Shown piece after piece: positions 35,786 to 45,103 of a stretch of 64,000 nt of DNA; the first letter of the stretch is position 1; each line of letters opens with the position of its first letter. The stretch spans positions 1,798,001 through 1,862,000 of the forward strand of contig CBDHEF010000002.1 of NCBI GenBank assembly GCA_965261945.1, given 5' to 3'. This DNA comes from VXOI01 sp965261945. Lineage in GTDB: Bacteria; Chloroflexota; Dehalococcoidia; Lucifugimonadales; UBA3495. A program made the position numbers and the translations under genes. The notes below the pieces were generated by a model. That model did not search any database. It saw only the letters and a program-made list of their open reading frames with translations, and was not told where the DNA came from.

Positions 35786-36216
35786 AAGGGGAAAGCTTAA
35801 CCATCGGCTATTTTGAAGATACGGATACGCTCGTTTTCCGCATTGCGGAGTCGCCAGGGTGTGGAGAAACAGTCGCGCCAGATCTATGGGTAATGTATGG
35901 CCGGGACGGGGAGGTGAGCTCGGTTACGATTGACCACGCCGTCAAAGTGCTGGGCCCCTACCTGTTTCCCGCCGACGGGCAGAGTAGCAAGCGAAGTGGA
36001 TTTGACCGGGACATGGCGATCAACTACGACCCGGAAACGGATACGCTTAGGCTACAGACGGGCGAGCCGCCCTACGCAGGCTGCACGGAAAAGACCGTCG
36101 CGCCGGGGCTCTGCGTGAACTTCGACGCAGAAGGCTGGGCGATGGGGGTTACGATTGAGCGCGCAGCCGAGTTGCTGCGGCCTTACCTGCTGGCCGAGAG
36201 CGCCGGTGTTGCCTAG
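35782..36216 (+). CDS. Tandem DUF2283 protein
   Basis: A 144-residue protein made of two DUF2283 units: residues about 5-60 (IGYFEDTDTLVFRIAE ... VTIDHAVKVLGPYL) and 80-137 (INYDPETDTLRLQTGE ... VTIERAAELLRPYL). GTG start overlaps the previous stop by 4 bp, with GGGAGG before it. Usually DUF2283 occurs as a single domain; this one is an internal duplication. Its end overlaps the end of the convergent sppA-like gene by 4 bp. Confidence 0.8.
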   Translation: MKGESLTIGYFEDTDTLVFRIAESPGCGETVAPDLWVMYGRDGEVSSVTIDHAVKVLGPYLFPADGQSSKRSGFDRDMAINYDPETDTLRLQTGEPPYAGCTEKTVAPGLCVNFDAEGWAMGVTIERAAELLRPYLLAESAGVA

Positions 36217-37049
36217 CCTTCCCCTCCCGGCCAGCCCGCCAGATACGCCGGGTCCAGGTAGTATATTCCGCCGGTGAGCATCCGCTGCAAGCCATCCGCC
36301 AGGCCGTGCAGCGGCGTTGCCTGCGATGATGACCGACCCAGGAGTTTCTGAGACAGCGTTCGCCGGGGTTGCAGCACACGCGGGCGGGGCTTCGTCCCTC
36401 CGGCTCTGGCCGCCGCTTCCAGCGCGTCGGTATAGTCGCCGATGTGGTCGACCAATCCCTTTTCGATGCCCCGTTGTGCGGTCAATATCTCGCCGGTGGC
36501 CAACTCGCGCACTGTTTCCTCCGGCAATGACCGGCCCCTGGCGACCACCTGCACGAAGTTGTCGTAGATTTCGTCAATCAGGCTCTGCAATCTCTCAGAT
36601 TCCTCGTCGGTGAGGCCGCGCCAGAATCCGGTCATGTCCTTGAATTTGCCGCCCTTGAAGACGGAGAACTCGACACCGGCGCGGCTCAGCAGTTGCTCCA
36701 GCACGGGGCGCAGGTAGATGACGCCGATGGAGCCGACCATGGCGGTGGGCAGCGCGAAGACCTGGCTGGCGGCGCAGCAGAGGTAGTAGCCGCCGGAGGC
36801 CCCGATGCCGCGCACGTAGGCCAGCACCGGCTTGCTCTCGGCCACCCGCTCCAGGCTGCGGTGCAGCGTCTCCGAGCCGGATGCCGACCCTCCGGGCGAG
36901 TCGATGTCCAGCAGCAGCGCCCGGTAGGACTTGTTCCTGGCCACACTCTCGAACAGCCGCGCGTAGGTGGCTGTACGAATCTGCGAGCCAATTACGCCGT
37001 GCACTTCCACAACCGCGACGCCCGAACTGCGACCGATACCTAACGGCAT
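36213..37049 (-). CDS. sppA: Signal peptide peptidase SppA-like S49 protease
   Basis: A 278-residue single-domain S49 serine protease. LLLDIDSPGGSASGSETLHR precedes the nucleophile Ser85 in GIGASGGYYL, and the general-base Lys137 is in GGKFKDMTGFWRGLTDEE. It lacks the N-terminal membrane helix of classical SppA, so it may act in the cytoplasm, like shorter SppA homologues, or be membrane-associated by other means. Monocistronic, convergent with the DUF2283 gene. Confidence 0.9.
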   Translation of the reverse strand: MPLGIGRSSGVAVVEVHGVIGSQIRTATYARLFESVARNKSYRALLLDIDSPGGSASGSETLHRSLERVAESKPVLAYVRGIGASGGYYLCCAASQVFALPTAMVGSIGVIYLRPVLEQLLSRAGVEFSVFKGGKFKDMTGFWRGLTDEESERLQSLIDEIYDNFVQVVARGRSLPEETVRELATGEILTAQRGIEKGLVDHIGDYTDALEAAARAGGTKPRPRVLQPRRTLSQKLLGRSSSQATPLHGLADGLQRMLTGGIYYLDPAYLAGWPGGEG

Positions 37050-37917
37050 AGCTGTTCACCTGAATTCCGAATGCGCCCGTATATTGTAACCTACTCGCCT
37101 AACTCCCACCTGCCGGGGCTGAATCCTGCCGGAAGGAAGCCTGAGACACCGCTTTTTCCGCAATTCCGCCAGCTATAATTGTGATGTTACATCAGTGGGA
37201 ATCAAGAAAATCTCCGTAACTTGCAAGACATGGGGGGTAGTGCGCAAGCGGGTCTGGCCCTTCTTGGTGTTCTCCGGGCACCGGCCGCCCCGTGCCAAGC
37301 AGTTGTGCCTGGATTTGTTCAACGAACCGGCAGGGTTCGGAAAGCGGGAACCCCGGAACGGAGCGCCGGGGCCGGGCCTTGCCGCCGACGCTCCCTCCGC
37401 CGAAGCAGCGCCCTGCGGTCAGGCCGCTTCCTGTACCGGTGCCCCATGTATGGTATGCCGGGCCACCCCGGCAATTAGAAAAGTTCTCTTGCCAGTGTGG
37501 TCATTCCCAGCAGAGTGAAGAATCTCGCGCAGAGCGTCTGGTATTCTCAACGCGTGTTGATATTGCCAATGCAGCTTTCGGGCGCTCCCCGTGGTTCTCG
37601 CAGATTCCCCGTCATTCCGGTGAAAGCGGGAATCCAACAGTCTTGCCGCCGAAACGCCGGTATATGCCGGAACATCCCGAATTCCCGCGAATGCCGCGAA
37701 TGCCGCGAATGCCGCGAATGACAGGGAATGCCCGAAGGCTGCATTGGCAATATCAACACACGTTGAGAATACCTTCGGAGCGGCGTATCTCAGATTGGTT
37801 GGAAACCGCTCACGAGAATCGCTTAAACCGAAACACTGCCCACAAGAGAAAAAGGGGCGAACATTCCTCGAAGGATGCCCGTCCCGTATCCTTATCTATA
37901 TCTATGAGCCTGGCGGT
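37050..37917. other. Long gene-free interval
   Basis: About 870 bases. Small open frames occur but without family resemblance or ribosome binding sites. It holds a large inverted-repeat element (37542-37771) containing REP-like and GAATGCCGC tandem units. 37050-37540 shows nothing I can assign. Confidence 0.45.
37542..37771. repeat. 230-bp inverted-repeat element with internal tandem units
   Basis: Arms of 42 bases (37542-37583 and 37730-37771) are complementary with two mismatches; each contains TGTTGATATTGCCAATGCAG. The interior has a REP-like TCATTCCGGTGAAAGCGGGA and four to five GAATGCCGC units near 37682-37720. A related single end (CTCAACGTGGGTTGGTATTG) lies near 39406. MITE-like; no transposase. 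Confidence 0.7.
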
Positions 37918-39333
37918 TCAACAGCCAATCTCAAGGGCGCAGGTGCGTATGGGGCCCAGTTCGCTTCGGTGCTGGATTTGGTCCATGGGGCTGTAAGCTA
38001 TGTTCTCCGAATCGCCGCCCCACATGATGCCGTAGAGGTGAACATCGCCCTCCTCCGGGCTGTCTGCAATCCAGAAGATAGGAGCTCCGCTGTCGCCCTC
38101 ACCTGTATGGGGAGCATTACCGAGGTCCTGGCACAGCATCATCACACCCTGATCTTGATTCAGGCTGTCGATGCACAGATATTCGAGGATTGGGGTATAA
38201 GTTCCTGTGCTGCGTCCCACCATGACGATTATCTCCCCCACCATGCCGCTGGAGCTCTCGTCCACTATCCGCCACCTGGGGTTCGAGGTATTGATGATGA
38301 TGGAGTTGTTCCCGGTCGTCCTCGCAATGTGCCCCATGTCCCCGGTGATCCCGGAGTCGAACTTGATGAACGAGACATCGGCGCGTCGGCACACGTCTCC
38401 CTCCCAGGGCCAACCGCACTGGAAGGTGTTGCCGTTGACGGTCTCCGTGCCAAACTCGTTGCTGTCACTGTCTGTAGGCTGGTAGAAGTTGGTCGAGGTC
38501 ATGGAGGTTAAAGAGTCGGTGCAATGAGAGTTGACGACGATACCCTTAACCCCGGAGCGGATGGCGTTGAACCCCTGAGTGCACAAGCCCTGATCCTCTC
38601 CCTGGGTCTGGACCCCGCCAATTATTGGCCGAATCTTATCCCGGATTGTCGTGTTGGGTTCCGGTTGCGTGTCCGACGCGGAGCCATTAAGCTGACGGAA
38701 CGGCCCCATGACGACGACTCGCACTAGGCCTTGCGGAAGGCCTGCCTCCCCCGCCAGTTCTTCGACGCGAGGTATCAAGGCCTCGCTGCTGACTCCAACC
38801 GTCAGACGGTTGTTATGCTCCGACAGGTCGGTGAATGTCAAGCCGTTGAACATTAGCTCCGACTGGCCGAGCGCGTAGCGCAAGTCATCATACCAGAACT
38901 TGAGCTGGGCAATTCCGTAGTCTCCCTGGACGACGGCGATCCCTCCCGGTGGGATGGCGCCCGGGAACTCCTCTTCGATAGCGTGCGCCACCTCCGCCTG
39001 TTGCTCCCCGTCTTCGGTATCCAGCAGGAACACGTTCAGCACGTCGGGTTTGACTGGGTCTATGTACATTCCGCCGAAGCCGGGAATCGACTCCCCAATG
39101 CTCACCAGCCGGTCGTTCCGGTCGCGGAATTCCTCGGTTTCTTCCCCGTTCCCCTCTCCTTGCCCTGCCGGGCCTGCTATCTGCTGTTCCTGTTCGCCCG
39201 GGCCATTACCTTCTACGCCTGCTGAATCGGTGTTAACCTGCCAGCCGAGAACTCCCAACCCCCCCAACAAAAGGAAGGCGAACATAACTACCCAAGCCAA
39301 TGAATTGTTCCTAAATAAACGTTTCGTTCGCAA
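37918..39333 (-). CDS. Secreted/anchored chymotrypsin-like (S1) serine protease
   Basis: A 471-residue protein with an N-terminal membrane/signal segment (LAWVVMFAFLLLGGLGVLGW), an acidic Gly/Glu/Gln-rich linker (about 40-70), a propeptide-like domain and an S1 domain with the triad His270 (VVNSHC), Asp319 (RADVSFIKF) and Ser415 (GEGDSGAPIF). It contains several cysteines in the protease domain, fitting an extracytoplasmic, disulfide-bonded enzyme similar in plan to streptogrisin or alpha-lytic protease. Monocistronic. The long acidic linker may space it from the membrane. Confidence 0.85.
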   Translation of the reverse strand: MRTKRLFRNNSLAWVVMFAFLLLGGLGVLGWQVNTDSAGVEGNGPGEQEQQIAGPAGQGEGNGEETEEFRDRNDRLVSIGESIPGFGGMYIDPVKPDVLNVFLLDTEDGEQQAEVAHAIEEEFPGAIPPGGIAVVQGDYGIAQLKFWYDDLRYALGQSELMFNGLTFTDLSEHNNRLTVGVSSEALIPRVEELAGEAGLPQGLVRVVVMGPFRQLNGSASDTQPEPNTTIRDKIRPIIGGVQTQGEDQGLCTQGFNAIRSGVKGIVVNSHCTDSLTSMTSTNFYQPTDSDSNEFGTETVNGNTFQCGWPWEGDVCRRADVSFIKFDSGITGDMGHIARTTGNNSIIINTSNPRWRIVDESSSGMVGEIIVMVGRSTGTYTPILEYLCIDSLNQDQGVMMLCQDLGNAPHTGEGDSGAPIFWIADSPEEGDVHLYGIMWGGDSENIAYSPMDQIQHRSELGPIRTCALEIGC

Positions 39334-39474
39334 TCTCCTTCGCGCAACTTGTGGATACTTTGGTTATTCTGCGACGCCCTGTCAACTTGGAGAATCAAAC
39401 GGTACTCTCAACGTGGGTTGGTATTGCCGGAGCGAGCTTCTGGTACTCCCCGTCCTTCCCGGCGGGCGCGGCGG

Positions 39475-40668
39475 TCAGGCGGCGTTGACGTCTATGGGAC
39501 ATTCCGGCGTCCCCTGGTCCGACTTGCGGAAGTGGGGGATGACGTGCTTGCCGAACATCTCGATGGATTCCATCACCTTCTTGTGGGGGACGGTCTCGGT
39601 GGCCATCAGGAATTGCAGTTGGTCAACGCCGGTGGCCTCGTGCAGCCGGGCCGCCTTGATGCACGACTCCGGGTCGCCGGCCACGATGATGCCCCGCTCG
39701 GCCATGGTGGCGGGGTCGAACTCCTCCCAAACCTTCTGGGCCAGGGCGCTGCCGCCGGACAGGTCGAGGGCCGCACCGCCGTTGCCGCCCTGCGCAGGCA
39801 CATCGACGTAGCGCGAGAAGTTCTGGGCCAAGTGGTCGGGAACGCCGCCCCACTGCTCCAGCAACCGGGCGTAGATGTCCTTCTGGTCCTGGACGTAGGG
39901 ACGGCCCGGCCCGAAGAAGGTCTTTAGCGACTGCGCCGACAGCTCCTTGATGGCGGCATCGTCTTCGCCGCACAGCCCGAAGCAGGACGACAGCCACTTG
40001 TTGTTGACGAAGGCCCCCACCGGGTTGGCCTCCTTGATGGCCGTCTTGTATTCCCGGATGGAAGGCTCCAGCACCGACGGCGCGTTGACGCCCAGGGCCA
40101 TGGAGCCGATGCCCTTCTGTGCCGCAAGCTGGTAGGTTGCCGGTTGCAGCGCGGCGACCCAGATGGGCGGATGGGGCTTCTGGTAAGGCTTGGGCAGCAC
40201 CTGGCGCGGCGGCACCTTCCAATACTTGCCCTCCCACTCGAAGTAGTCCGACTCCCAGATTTTGGGAATCATGGAAAGCGACTCCTCCCACATCTCCCGC
40301 GTTTCCCTGGGGTCTATGCCCATGCCGAGCTGTTCGTAGGGGGCCGAACGGCCGGTGCCGAACTCAACGCGCCCGTGGGAGAGATGGTCCACCATCGCCA
40401 CCCGCTCCGCCACCCGCACCGGGTGGTGGTAGGGCAGGATGACAACGCCAAAGCCCAGCCGGATGCGCTTGGTCAGCCGGGCCAGGGCGCCGAAAATAAC
40501 CTCCGGGCAGGGCGATCCGGAGAATGTGGTCAGAAAGTGGTGCTCGACGAACCACACGGCATCGAATCCCATCTCATCGGCCAGAATGCACTGTTCGATG
40601 GTCTCTTCGATAACGGCATGGTCGTCCAGCATCGGCCGCTGCATCTCATAAGCCAGCGAAAACTCCAT
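39475..40668 (-). CDS. LLM-class flavin-dependent oxidoreductase (second)
   Basis: A 397-residue luciferase-like monooxygenase starting MEFSLAYEMQRPMLDDHAVI. Blocks MGFDAVWFVEHHFLTTFSGS and RLGFGVVILPYHHPVRVAER, then GRVEFGTGRS, are typical. The ATG at 40668 follows GGAAGG by 6 bases and is preferred to an ATG six codons upstream that has none. Divergent from the MFS pump gene; only about 25% apparent similarity to the LLM protein at 9.3 kb, so a different substrate is likely. Confidence 0.9.
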   Translation of the reverse strand: MEFSLAYEMQRPMLDDHAVIEETIEQCILADEMGFDAVWFVEHHFLTTFSGSPCPEVIFGALARLTKRIRLGFGVVILPYHHPVRVAERVAMVDHLSHGRVEFGTGRSAPYEQLGMGIDPRETREMWEESLSMIPKIWESDYFEWEGKYWKVPPRQVLPKPYQKPHPPIWVAALQPATYQLAAQKGIGSMALGVNAPSVLEPSIREYKTAIKEANPVGAFVNNKWLSSCFGLCGEDDAAIKELSAQSLKTFFGPGRPYVQDQKDIYARLLEQWGGVPDHLAQNFSRYVDVPAQGGNGGAALDLSGGSALAQKVWEEFDPATMAERGIIVAGDPESCIKAARLHEATGVDQLQFLMATETVPHKKVMESIEMFGKHVIPHFRKSDQGTPECPIDVNAA

Positions 40669-40950
40669 CACAAACCTTCCAGACATAATTTAAGCGTCGC
40701 CAGCATTCTACTGGCAGCAGGGGCGAGGGGCAACCGTGCCGCAACCCCGCGAACCAAAACTCCCGGCTTCCTGAATTCCACAGTCGCAAATACCTCCGGC
40801 ATCGCATTCATCCGGTTCATCCGGCAATCGGATTCACGAAAATCGTCTATAATTCTTTCTTTGGCTATTAGCTATAAAGATTACAGTTCGGCGGCGTAGG
40901 GTGGGCGTGCCGGATCGCCGTCCGGCGAAGGGCTTCAGGATGCTTGAGAT

Positions 40951-42438
40951 TTGCTTTCCCGCATAAAGACCGGCCCGTCATACAAGTGGTGGGTCTTTAC
41001 CGCCATAGCCATCGGCACCTTCGTCTCGGTGGTGGACAACGGGTCGGTGCTGGTTGCGCTGCCCGAAATTGAGAAACATTTCCAATCCGACCTGCCGACG
41101 GTGCAGTGGGTGGTGGTGGGCAACGCACTGGCCATCAGCGCCCTCATCCTGCCCATGGGACGGCTGGGCGACATCGTAGGCCGGAAGTGGGTCTACATCG
41201 GCGGACTGGCTATCTTCGTCGCCTGTTCGGCGCTGGCCGGGCTGTCAACCAACCTGACATGGCTGATTTCCGCCAAGGTGTTCCAGGGCATGGGATCTGC
41301 CATGATCCAGGGCAACGGCATGGCCACCGTTATCACTGCCTTCAGCGGGGCCGAGCGCGGCAAGGCGCTGGGCACTCACATGAGCGTGGTCGGCAGCGGC
41401 GCCATCGCCGGGCCGGCCGTCGGCGGTCTGCTGGTGGCCGCCTTCGGCTGGCAGTCCGTTTTCTTTGTCAACGTCCCCATCGGCATCCTGACCATCCTGA
41501 TTGCGTCGTATGTTCTCCGCCCGGAGCGGGAAGCGCCGGCCGGTGAACGGGCCTCCGGCCGGTTCGACTGGCCCGGCGCTGCGCTGTCGGCCCTGGCGCT
41601 CCTGGTAATGCTGCTGGTGGTCGGCAACGGCCACCGGCTCGGCTGGAGTTCCCCGGCAGCGCTTCTGGGAGCGGCGGCAACAGTGGCGCTGCTGGCCGGC
41701 TTTGTCTGGTGGGAGTTGCGGACGGTCTCGCCGATGCTGGATCTGCGGCTCTTCAAGCGCAAGCTGGTGGCCATCGGCGCTGCGGCAGCCTGGCTTTCCT
41801 TCATGGGTATGTCGTCGTCCCGCTTCATGATGCCCTTCTACCTGCAACGGGTGCTCGAAATCAGCCCGCGCGACGTGGGGCTGTTGCTGATACCGCCCGC
41901 CATCTGCATGGTGGTGCTGGGGCCGGTGAGCGGGCGGCTGTCGGACCGTTTCGGCTGGCGCGTGCTGACGGTCTCGGGGTTGACCCTGTCCATGATCGCC
42001 AGCCTCCTCATTGCCATGAACCTCACCGAATCCTCGCCTGTCGTGTTCATTGTCCTTATGCTGATGCTCCAGAGCTGCGGCATGGCCCTGTTCAACTCTC
42101 CCAACCAGAGTTCCATATTGGGATCCGTAGAGCGCAACCAATACGGCGTGGTTGCAGGCTTGACGCAGCTCATCCGCAACTCGGCCAACGTCACCAGCGT
42201 AGCCGTCGCCACGACGGTGGTGGTGGTCACGATGGGCAACTACGGGGTGGAGCCGAGCCTGGACGCGGTCTCGCCCTCGGTGGCCGACGCCTTCATAGCC
42301 GGGTTGAGGTGGGCCTTCGTGCTGATGGCGGCAATGCTGCTGACGGGGGTGGTACTGGCCGTGATACGCGGCGAGCGCCAACGCCCGGAACCGGCAGCGC
42401 ATACGCCCCCCGAGCCAGCGCATACGCCCGCCGATTAG
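40951..42438 (+). CDS. MFS transporter, DHA2 (14-TM drug:H+ antiporter) type
   Basis: A 495-residue inner-membrane protein with about 14 hydrophobic segments. TFVSVVDNGSVLVALPEIEK and GRLGDIVGRKWVYIGG (motif A) are EmrB/QacA landmarks; AGPAVGGLLVAAFGWQSVFF is motif C. Start is TTG at 40951. Likely exports toxic or amphipathic compounds. Monocistronic; the CDGSH gene follows 95 bp later. Confidence 0.88.
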   Translation: MLSRIKTGPSYKWWVFTAIAIGTFVSVVDNGSVLVALPEIEKHFQSDLPTVQWVVVGNALAISALILPMGRLGDIVGRKWVYIGGLAIFVACSALAGLSTNLTWLISAKVFQGMGSAMIQGNGMATVITAFSGAERGKALGTHMSVVGSGAIAGPAVGGLLVAAFGWQSVFFVNVPIGILTILIASYVLRPEREAPAGERASGRFDWPGAALSALALLVMLLVVGNGHRLGWSSPAALLGAAATVALLAGFVWWELRTVSPMLDLRLFKRKLVAIGAAAAWLSFMGMSSSRFMMPFYLQRVLEISPRDVGLLLIPPAICMVVLGPVSGRLSDRFGWRVLTVSGLTLSMIASLLIAMNLTESSPVVFIVLMLMLQSCGMALFNSPNQSSILGSVERNQYGVVAGLTQLIRNSANVTSVAVATTVVVVTMGNYGVEPSLDAVSPSVADAFIAGLRWAFVLMAAMLLTGVVLAVIRGERQRPEPAAHTPPEPAHTPAD

Positions 42439-42533
42439 GCGCCTCCAGCCTTCCGCCAAGTTGGACAATAACAAGGGCGATTGCTACACTGGGCGCGTAT
42501 CCTGAGGACACAACGAACAGCGGAGGAGAAACT

Positions 42534-42740
42534 GTGGCAGACGTTAAAATAGAAGTCCGGGAAAATGGGCCCAACCGGGTGACCGGCCCGATCGACATAG
42601 TTGACATCAGCGGCGCCAACTACAGCATTCCCGAGGGGCGCTGGGTCAGCCTGTGCCGCTGCGGACATTCGGCGGAAAAGCCCTTCTGCGACGGCGCCCA
42701 CCGCGACGCCAGCTTCCAGGCGGATTCGCAGGCCCGCTAA
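42534..42740 (+). CDS. CDGSH iron-sulfur domain protein
   Basis: A 68-residue protein, GTG start at 42534 with GGAGGAG 5-11 bases before. The C-terminal CRCGHSAEKPFCDGAH carries the three Cys and one His that hold a [2Fe-2S] cluster (mitoNEET type). Single-motif small forms are common in bacteria; role in redox or Fe-S handling is inferred from the family. Confidence 0.9.
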   Translation: MADVKIEVRENGPNRVTGPIDIVDISGANYSIPEGRWVSLCRCGHSAEKPFCDGAHRDASFQADSQAR

Positions 42741-42819
42741 CCCGTCTCGCACTTACGGCTGTATCGATGTGGGGGCGCTTCTCGAAGCGCCCTCGTATCT
42801 TTCCGAAAAGGAGCCTGAA

Positions 42820-43454
42820 TTGGCCTCAGCAGCCCGGCCCGCGGTCGAATTCAGAGCGTTGAACCCAGAGAACGCCGGCGACTTGGGCACGGTCTTAAGG
42901 GGGAACTTCGGCGCCGGTTGCTGGTGTATGTTTCCCCGCCTGACCGAATCCCAACTGCGCGAACTCCCTGGGGCCGGGCCTCTCCAGTCCCCGTCGGCGG
43001 GAGGCGATGACCGCTCTTGCCAGCCGTGAGCGCGCACCGGGCCTGCTGGCCTACGAGGACGGAGAGCCGGTCGGCTGGATCGCGGTGGCTCCCCGGGGTG
43101 AGTTGACCCGAATCGCCCGCTCCCGGGCGACACCCCCGGTTGACGATGAGCCGGTCTGGGTAATCCCCTGCGTCCGTGCGCAAGTCGCATCGGGGGCGCG
43201 GCATCGCCATAGCTCTGATACGCGCCGCGGTGGTCTACGCGGGAGAACATGGCGCGCCGGCGGTGGAAGCCTACCCCCGGGCAGATGGTGAACGCACCGG
43301 CGACGACAACGCCTATTTCGGCACCGAGGAGATGTTTCGCCGCGCCGGATTCGAGGTGGTCCGGGGGGCTTTGCCGCATCGCCCCCGCAACTGGCTTCCG
43401 AGGGTCACCATGCGCATCGCCGCGCCGTTAAATTCCGGACGGGTGACGGCCTGA
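42820..43454 (+). pseudogene. GNAT-family acetyltransferase, two frameshifts
   Basis: TTG start at 42820 with AAGGAG 6 bases upstream gives LASAARPAVEFRALNPENAG and FGAGCWCMFPRLTESQLREL; the frame is lost at about 42965-43005 and resumes as MTALASRERAPGLLAYEDGE, then shifts again near 43170 to RKSHRGRGIAIALIRAAVVY, the acetyl-CoA binding motif. The C-terminal part (FRRAGFEVVRGALPHRP) is complete. The joined protein would be about 210 residues. Recent decay or sequence error. Confidence 0.75.
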
Positions 43455-43475
43455 CCTCTTCTCTGCGGCCCTGCG

Positions 43476-43874
43476 TCAGAGAGCCGTGGCGGTCAAAGGA
43501 GCCAGGAGCCCCACCAACTCCGCAATGCTATCGATGTCCTTGCCTATCGCTTCAGCGTCCAAGAACCTCTTGCGTTCATGGTAATTGCCGTGCAGGTCGT
43601 TGGCCCTAGCGCGCAAGTCCCGCAGTTGGTCGTTCCCGGTCAAGCGACTGGCTTCATTCATAACCCGGCTGAAATCCGGGTGTCTGTCGTACTGCCAGCC
43701 TTGGGCTACGGCTACAGCCTTGGCCATGTGAGCCGCCGCGCCCCATCCTTTCTCCGATGCCTGATGCAGGTCACCGCCAGCGAGATACTGGCGTCCTTTT
43801 TCCAGGAACTCGCGGGCCTGAGCCTCATAATCAGTCACTGCGTCAAAGTCCTGTCCGTTTTCCGGGTCGGTCAT
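43476..43874 (-). CDS. PaREP1-family (HEPN-like) protein
   Basis: A 132-residue helical protein from ATG 43874 (GGAG six bases before), containing AREFLEKGRQYLAGGDLHQA and SEKGWGAAAHMAKAVAVAQG, the PaREP1/HEPN-like pattern. HEPN proteins are often RNases or nucleotidyltransferase partners; no MNT partner lies beside it and the RxxxxH motif is only loosely met (RANDLHGNYH). Function unknown. Confidence 0.7.
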   Translation of the reverse strand: MTDPENGQDFDAVTDYEAQAREFLEKGRQYLAGGDLHQASEKGWGAAAHMAKAVAVAQGWQYDRHPDFSRVMNEASRLTGNDQLRDLRARANDLHGNYHERKRFLDAEAIGKDIDSIAELVGLLAPLTATAL

Positions 43875-43934
43875 AGTACACTCCGTGTTGTGCCTGTAAT
43901 TTAGCGCAGACGGAGCATCCCGCACACCGGAAAA

Positions 43935-45011
43935 CTACCGGCAGCTGCTATGGATCGAGCGGATTCCGCGCACACTGGCCAAGCGCTCCTCGGCCAGGCA
44001 GTTGGCGGCGGCGGACGTGGGGATCTCCCCGGCCTGCGAGGTTCTGATGACGTTGCCCATGATTTCGTGGATGCGCTCGGTCTTCTCGCGGGCGCGCTCC
44101 GGGCTGTAGCCCGCGTCGCTCAGCTCGGCCTCGACGTTGATGATGCCGCCGGAGTTGACGATATAGTCCGGGGCGTATAGGATGCCGCGCCGGTGCAGTT
44201 CCTCGCCATCGGCCTCCGATAGGAGCTGGTTATTGGCCCCGCCGGCTACCACACGGCACCGAAGCTGCGGAATAGTCTGCGGGTTCAGTACGCCTCCCAA
44301 AGCGCAGGGAGCGAAAATATCGCAGTCTGCGTTAAGGATAGCGCCTGGAGTCGTAACCTCCAGCCCCAGGTCGCGGGCGCGGTCCAAAGCGCCGTCGAAT
44401 ACGTCGGCCACCAAGATGCGGGTGTCCTCTTCCATCAGGTGCTCGCAGAGGTGGCTGGCGACCTTGCCGAAGCCCTGTACCGCCACGGTCTTGCCGCGCA
44501 GGCCGCCGTTGCCCCAGACTTCTTCGGCGCAGGCTTTCATTCCCATGTACAGGCCCAGGCCGGTCATGATGGACGTGTCTCCGCTGCCGCCCAAGGTCAG
44601 CGGGAGGCCCGCCACATGGGCGGTTTCCTGTCTCATGTACTCAAGGTCCCGGCCGGTGGTGCCGACATCGGTGGTGGTAAGGTAGCGGCCGCCCAGGGTG
44701 TCCACGAAGCGCCCGTAGGCCCGCATCAGGGCCTCGGACTTCTGGGTGTGCGGGTCGCCGATGATGACGCCCTTGCCGCCGCCCAGGTGCAGCCCAGCCG
44801 CCGCCGACTTGTAGGTCATGGCCTGCGAGAGGCGCAGGGCATCGGTCAGGGCGTCCGCCTCGCTCTCGTAAGGCCACATCCGGGCGCCGCCGCAGGCCGG
44901 GCCGAGAGTGGTGTCGTGGATGGCGATAATTGCCTTGAGGCCCGATCCGGGGTCGGAGAACATCGCCACCTGCTCATGGCCTTCAGCGCCCATTCGATGG
45001 AGAATGTCCAT
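43935..45011 (-). CDS. Leu/Phe/Val/Glu-type amino acid dehydrogenase
   Basis: A 358-residue NAD-dependent oxidative deaminase of the leucine-dehydrogenase group. DTTLGPACGGARMWPY and the catalytic-lysine block MTYKSAAAGLHLGGGKGVII are clear, and the Rossmann domain reads GKTVAVQGFGKVASHLCEHL. Converts a branched-chain or aromatic amino acid to the 2-oxo acid. ATG 45011 and GTG 45020 are both possible starts. A TATAAT on the minus strand at 45051-45046 lies upstream. Monocistronic. Confidence 0.92.
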   Translation of the reverse strand: MDILHRMGAEGHEQVAMFSDPGSGLKAIIAIHDTTLGPACGGARMWPYESEADALTDALRLSQAMTYKSAAAGLHLGGGKGVIIGDPHTQKSEALMRAYGRFVDTLGGRYLTTTDVGTTGRDLEYMRQETAHVAGLPLTLGGSGDTSIMTGLGLYMGMKACAEEVWGNGGLRGKTVAVQGFGKVASHLCEHLMEEDTRILVADVFDGALDRARDLGLEVTTPGAILNADCDIFAPCALGGVLNPQTIPQLRCRVVAGGANNQLLSEADGEELHRRGILYAPDYIVNSGGIINVEAELSDAGYSPERAREKTERIHEIMGNVIRTSQAGEIPTSAAANCLAEERLASVRGIRSIHSSCR

Positions 45012-45103
45012 TTCCGCCACCCCCCTTTACGTTTCCGGTACTTATATTATAACCCCCCGGAAAGCGTAATAGAGAGTATTTTCGTTTCCTTCCCGCAGTC
45101 TTT

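Noticed and set aside
37195..37518. 107-residue plus-strand frame in the long gap
   Set aside because: No family resemblance, no ribosome binding site, composition like random GC-rich DNA.
37676..37722. Tandem GAATGCCGC units as a CRISPR-like array
   Set aside because: Units are contiguous 9-mers without spacers and lie inside an inverted-repeat element.
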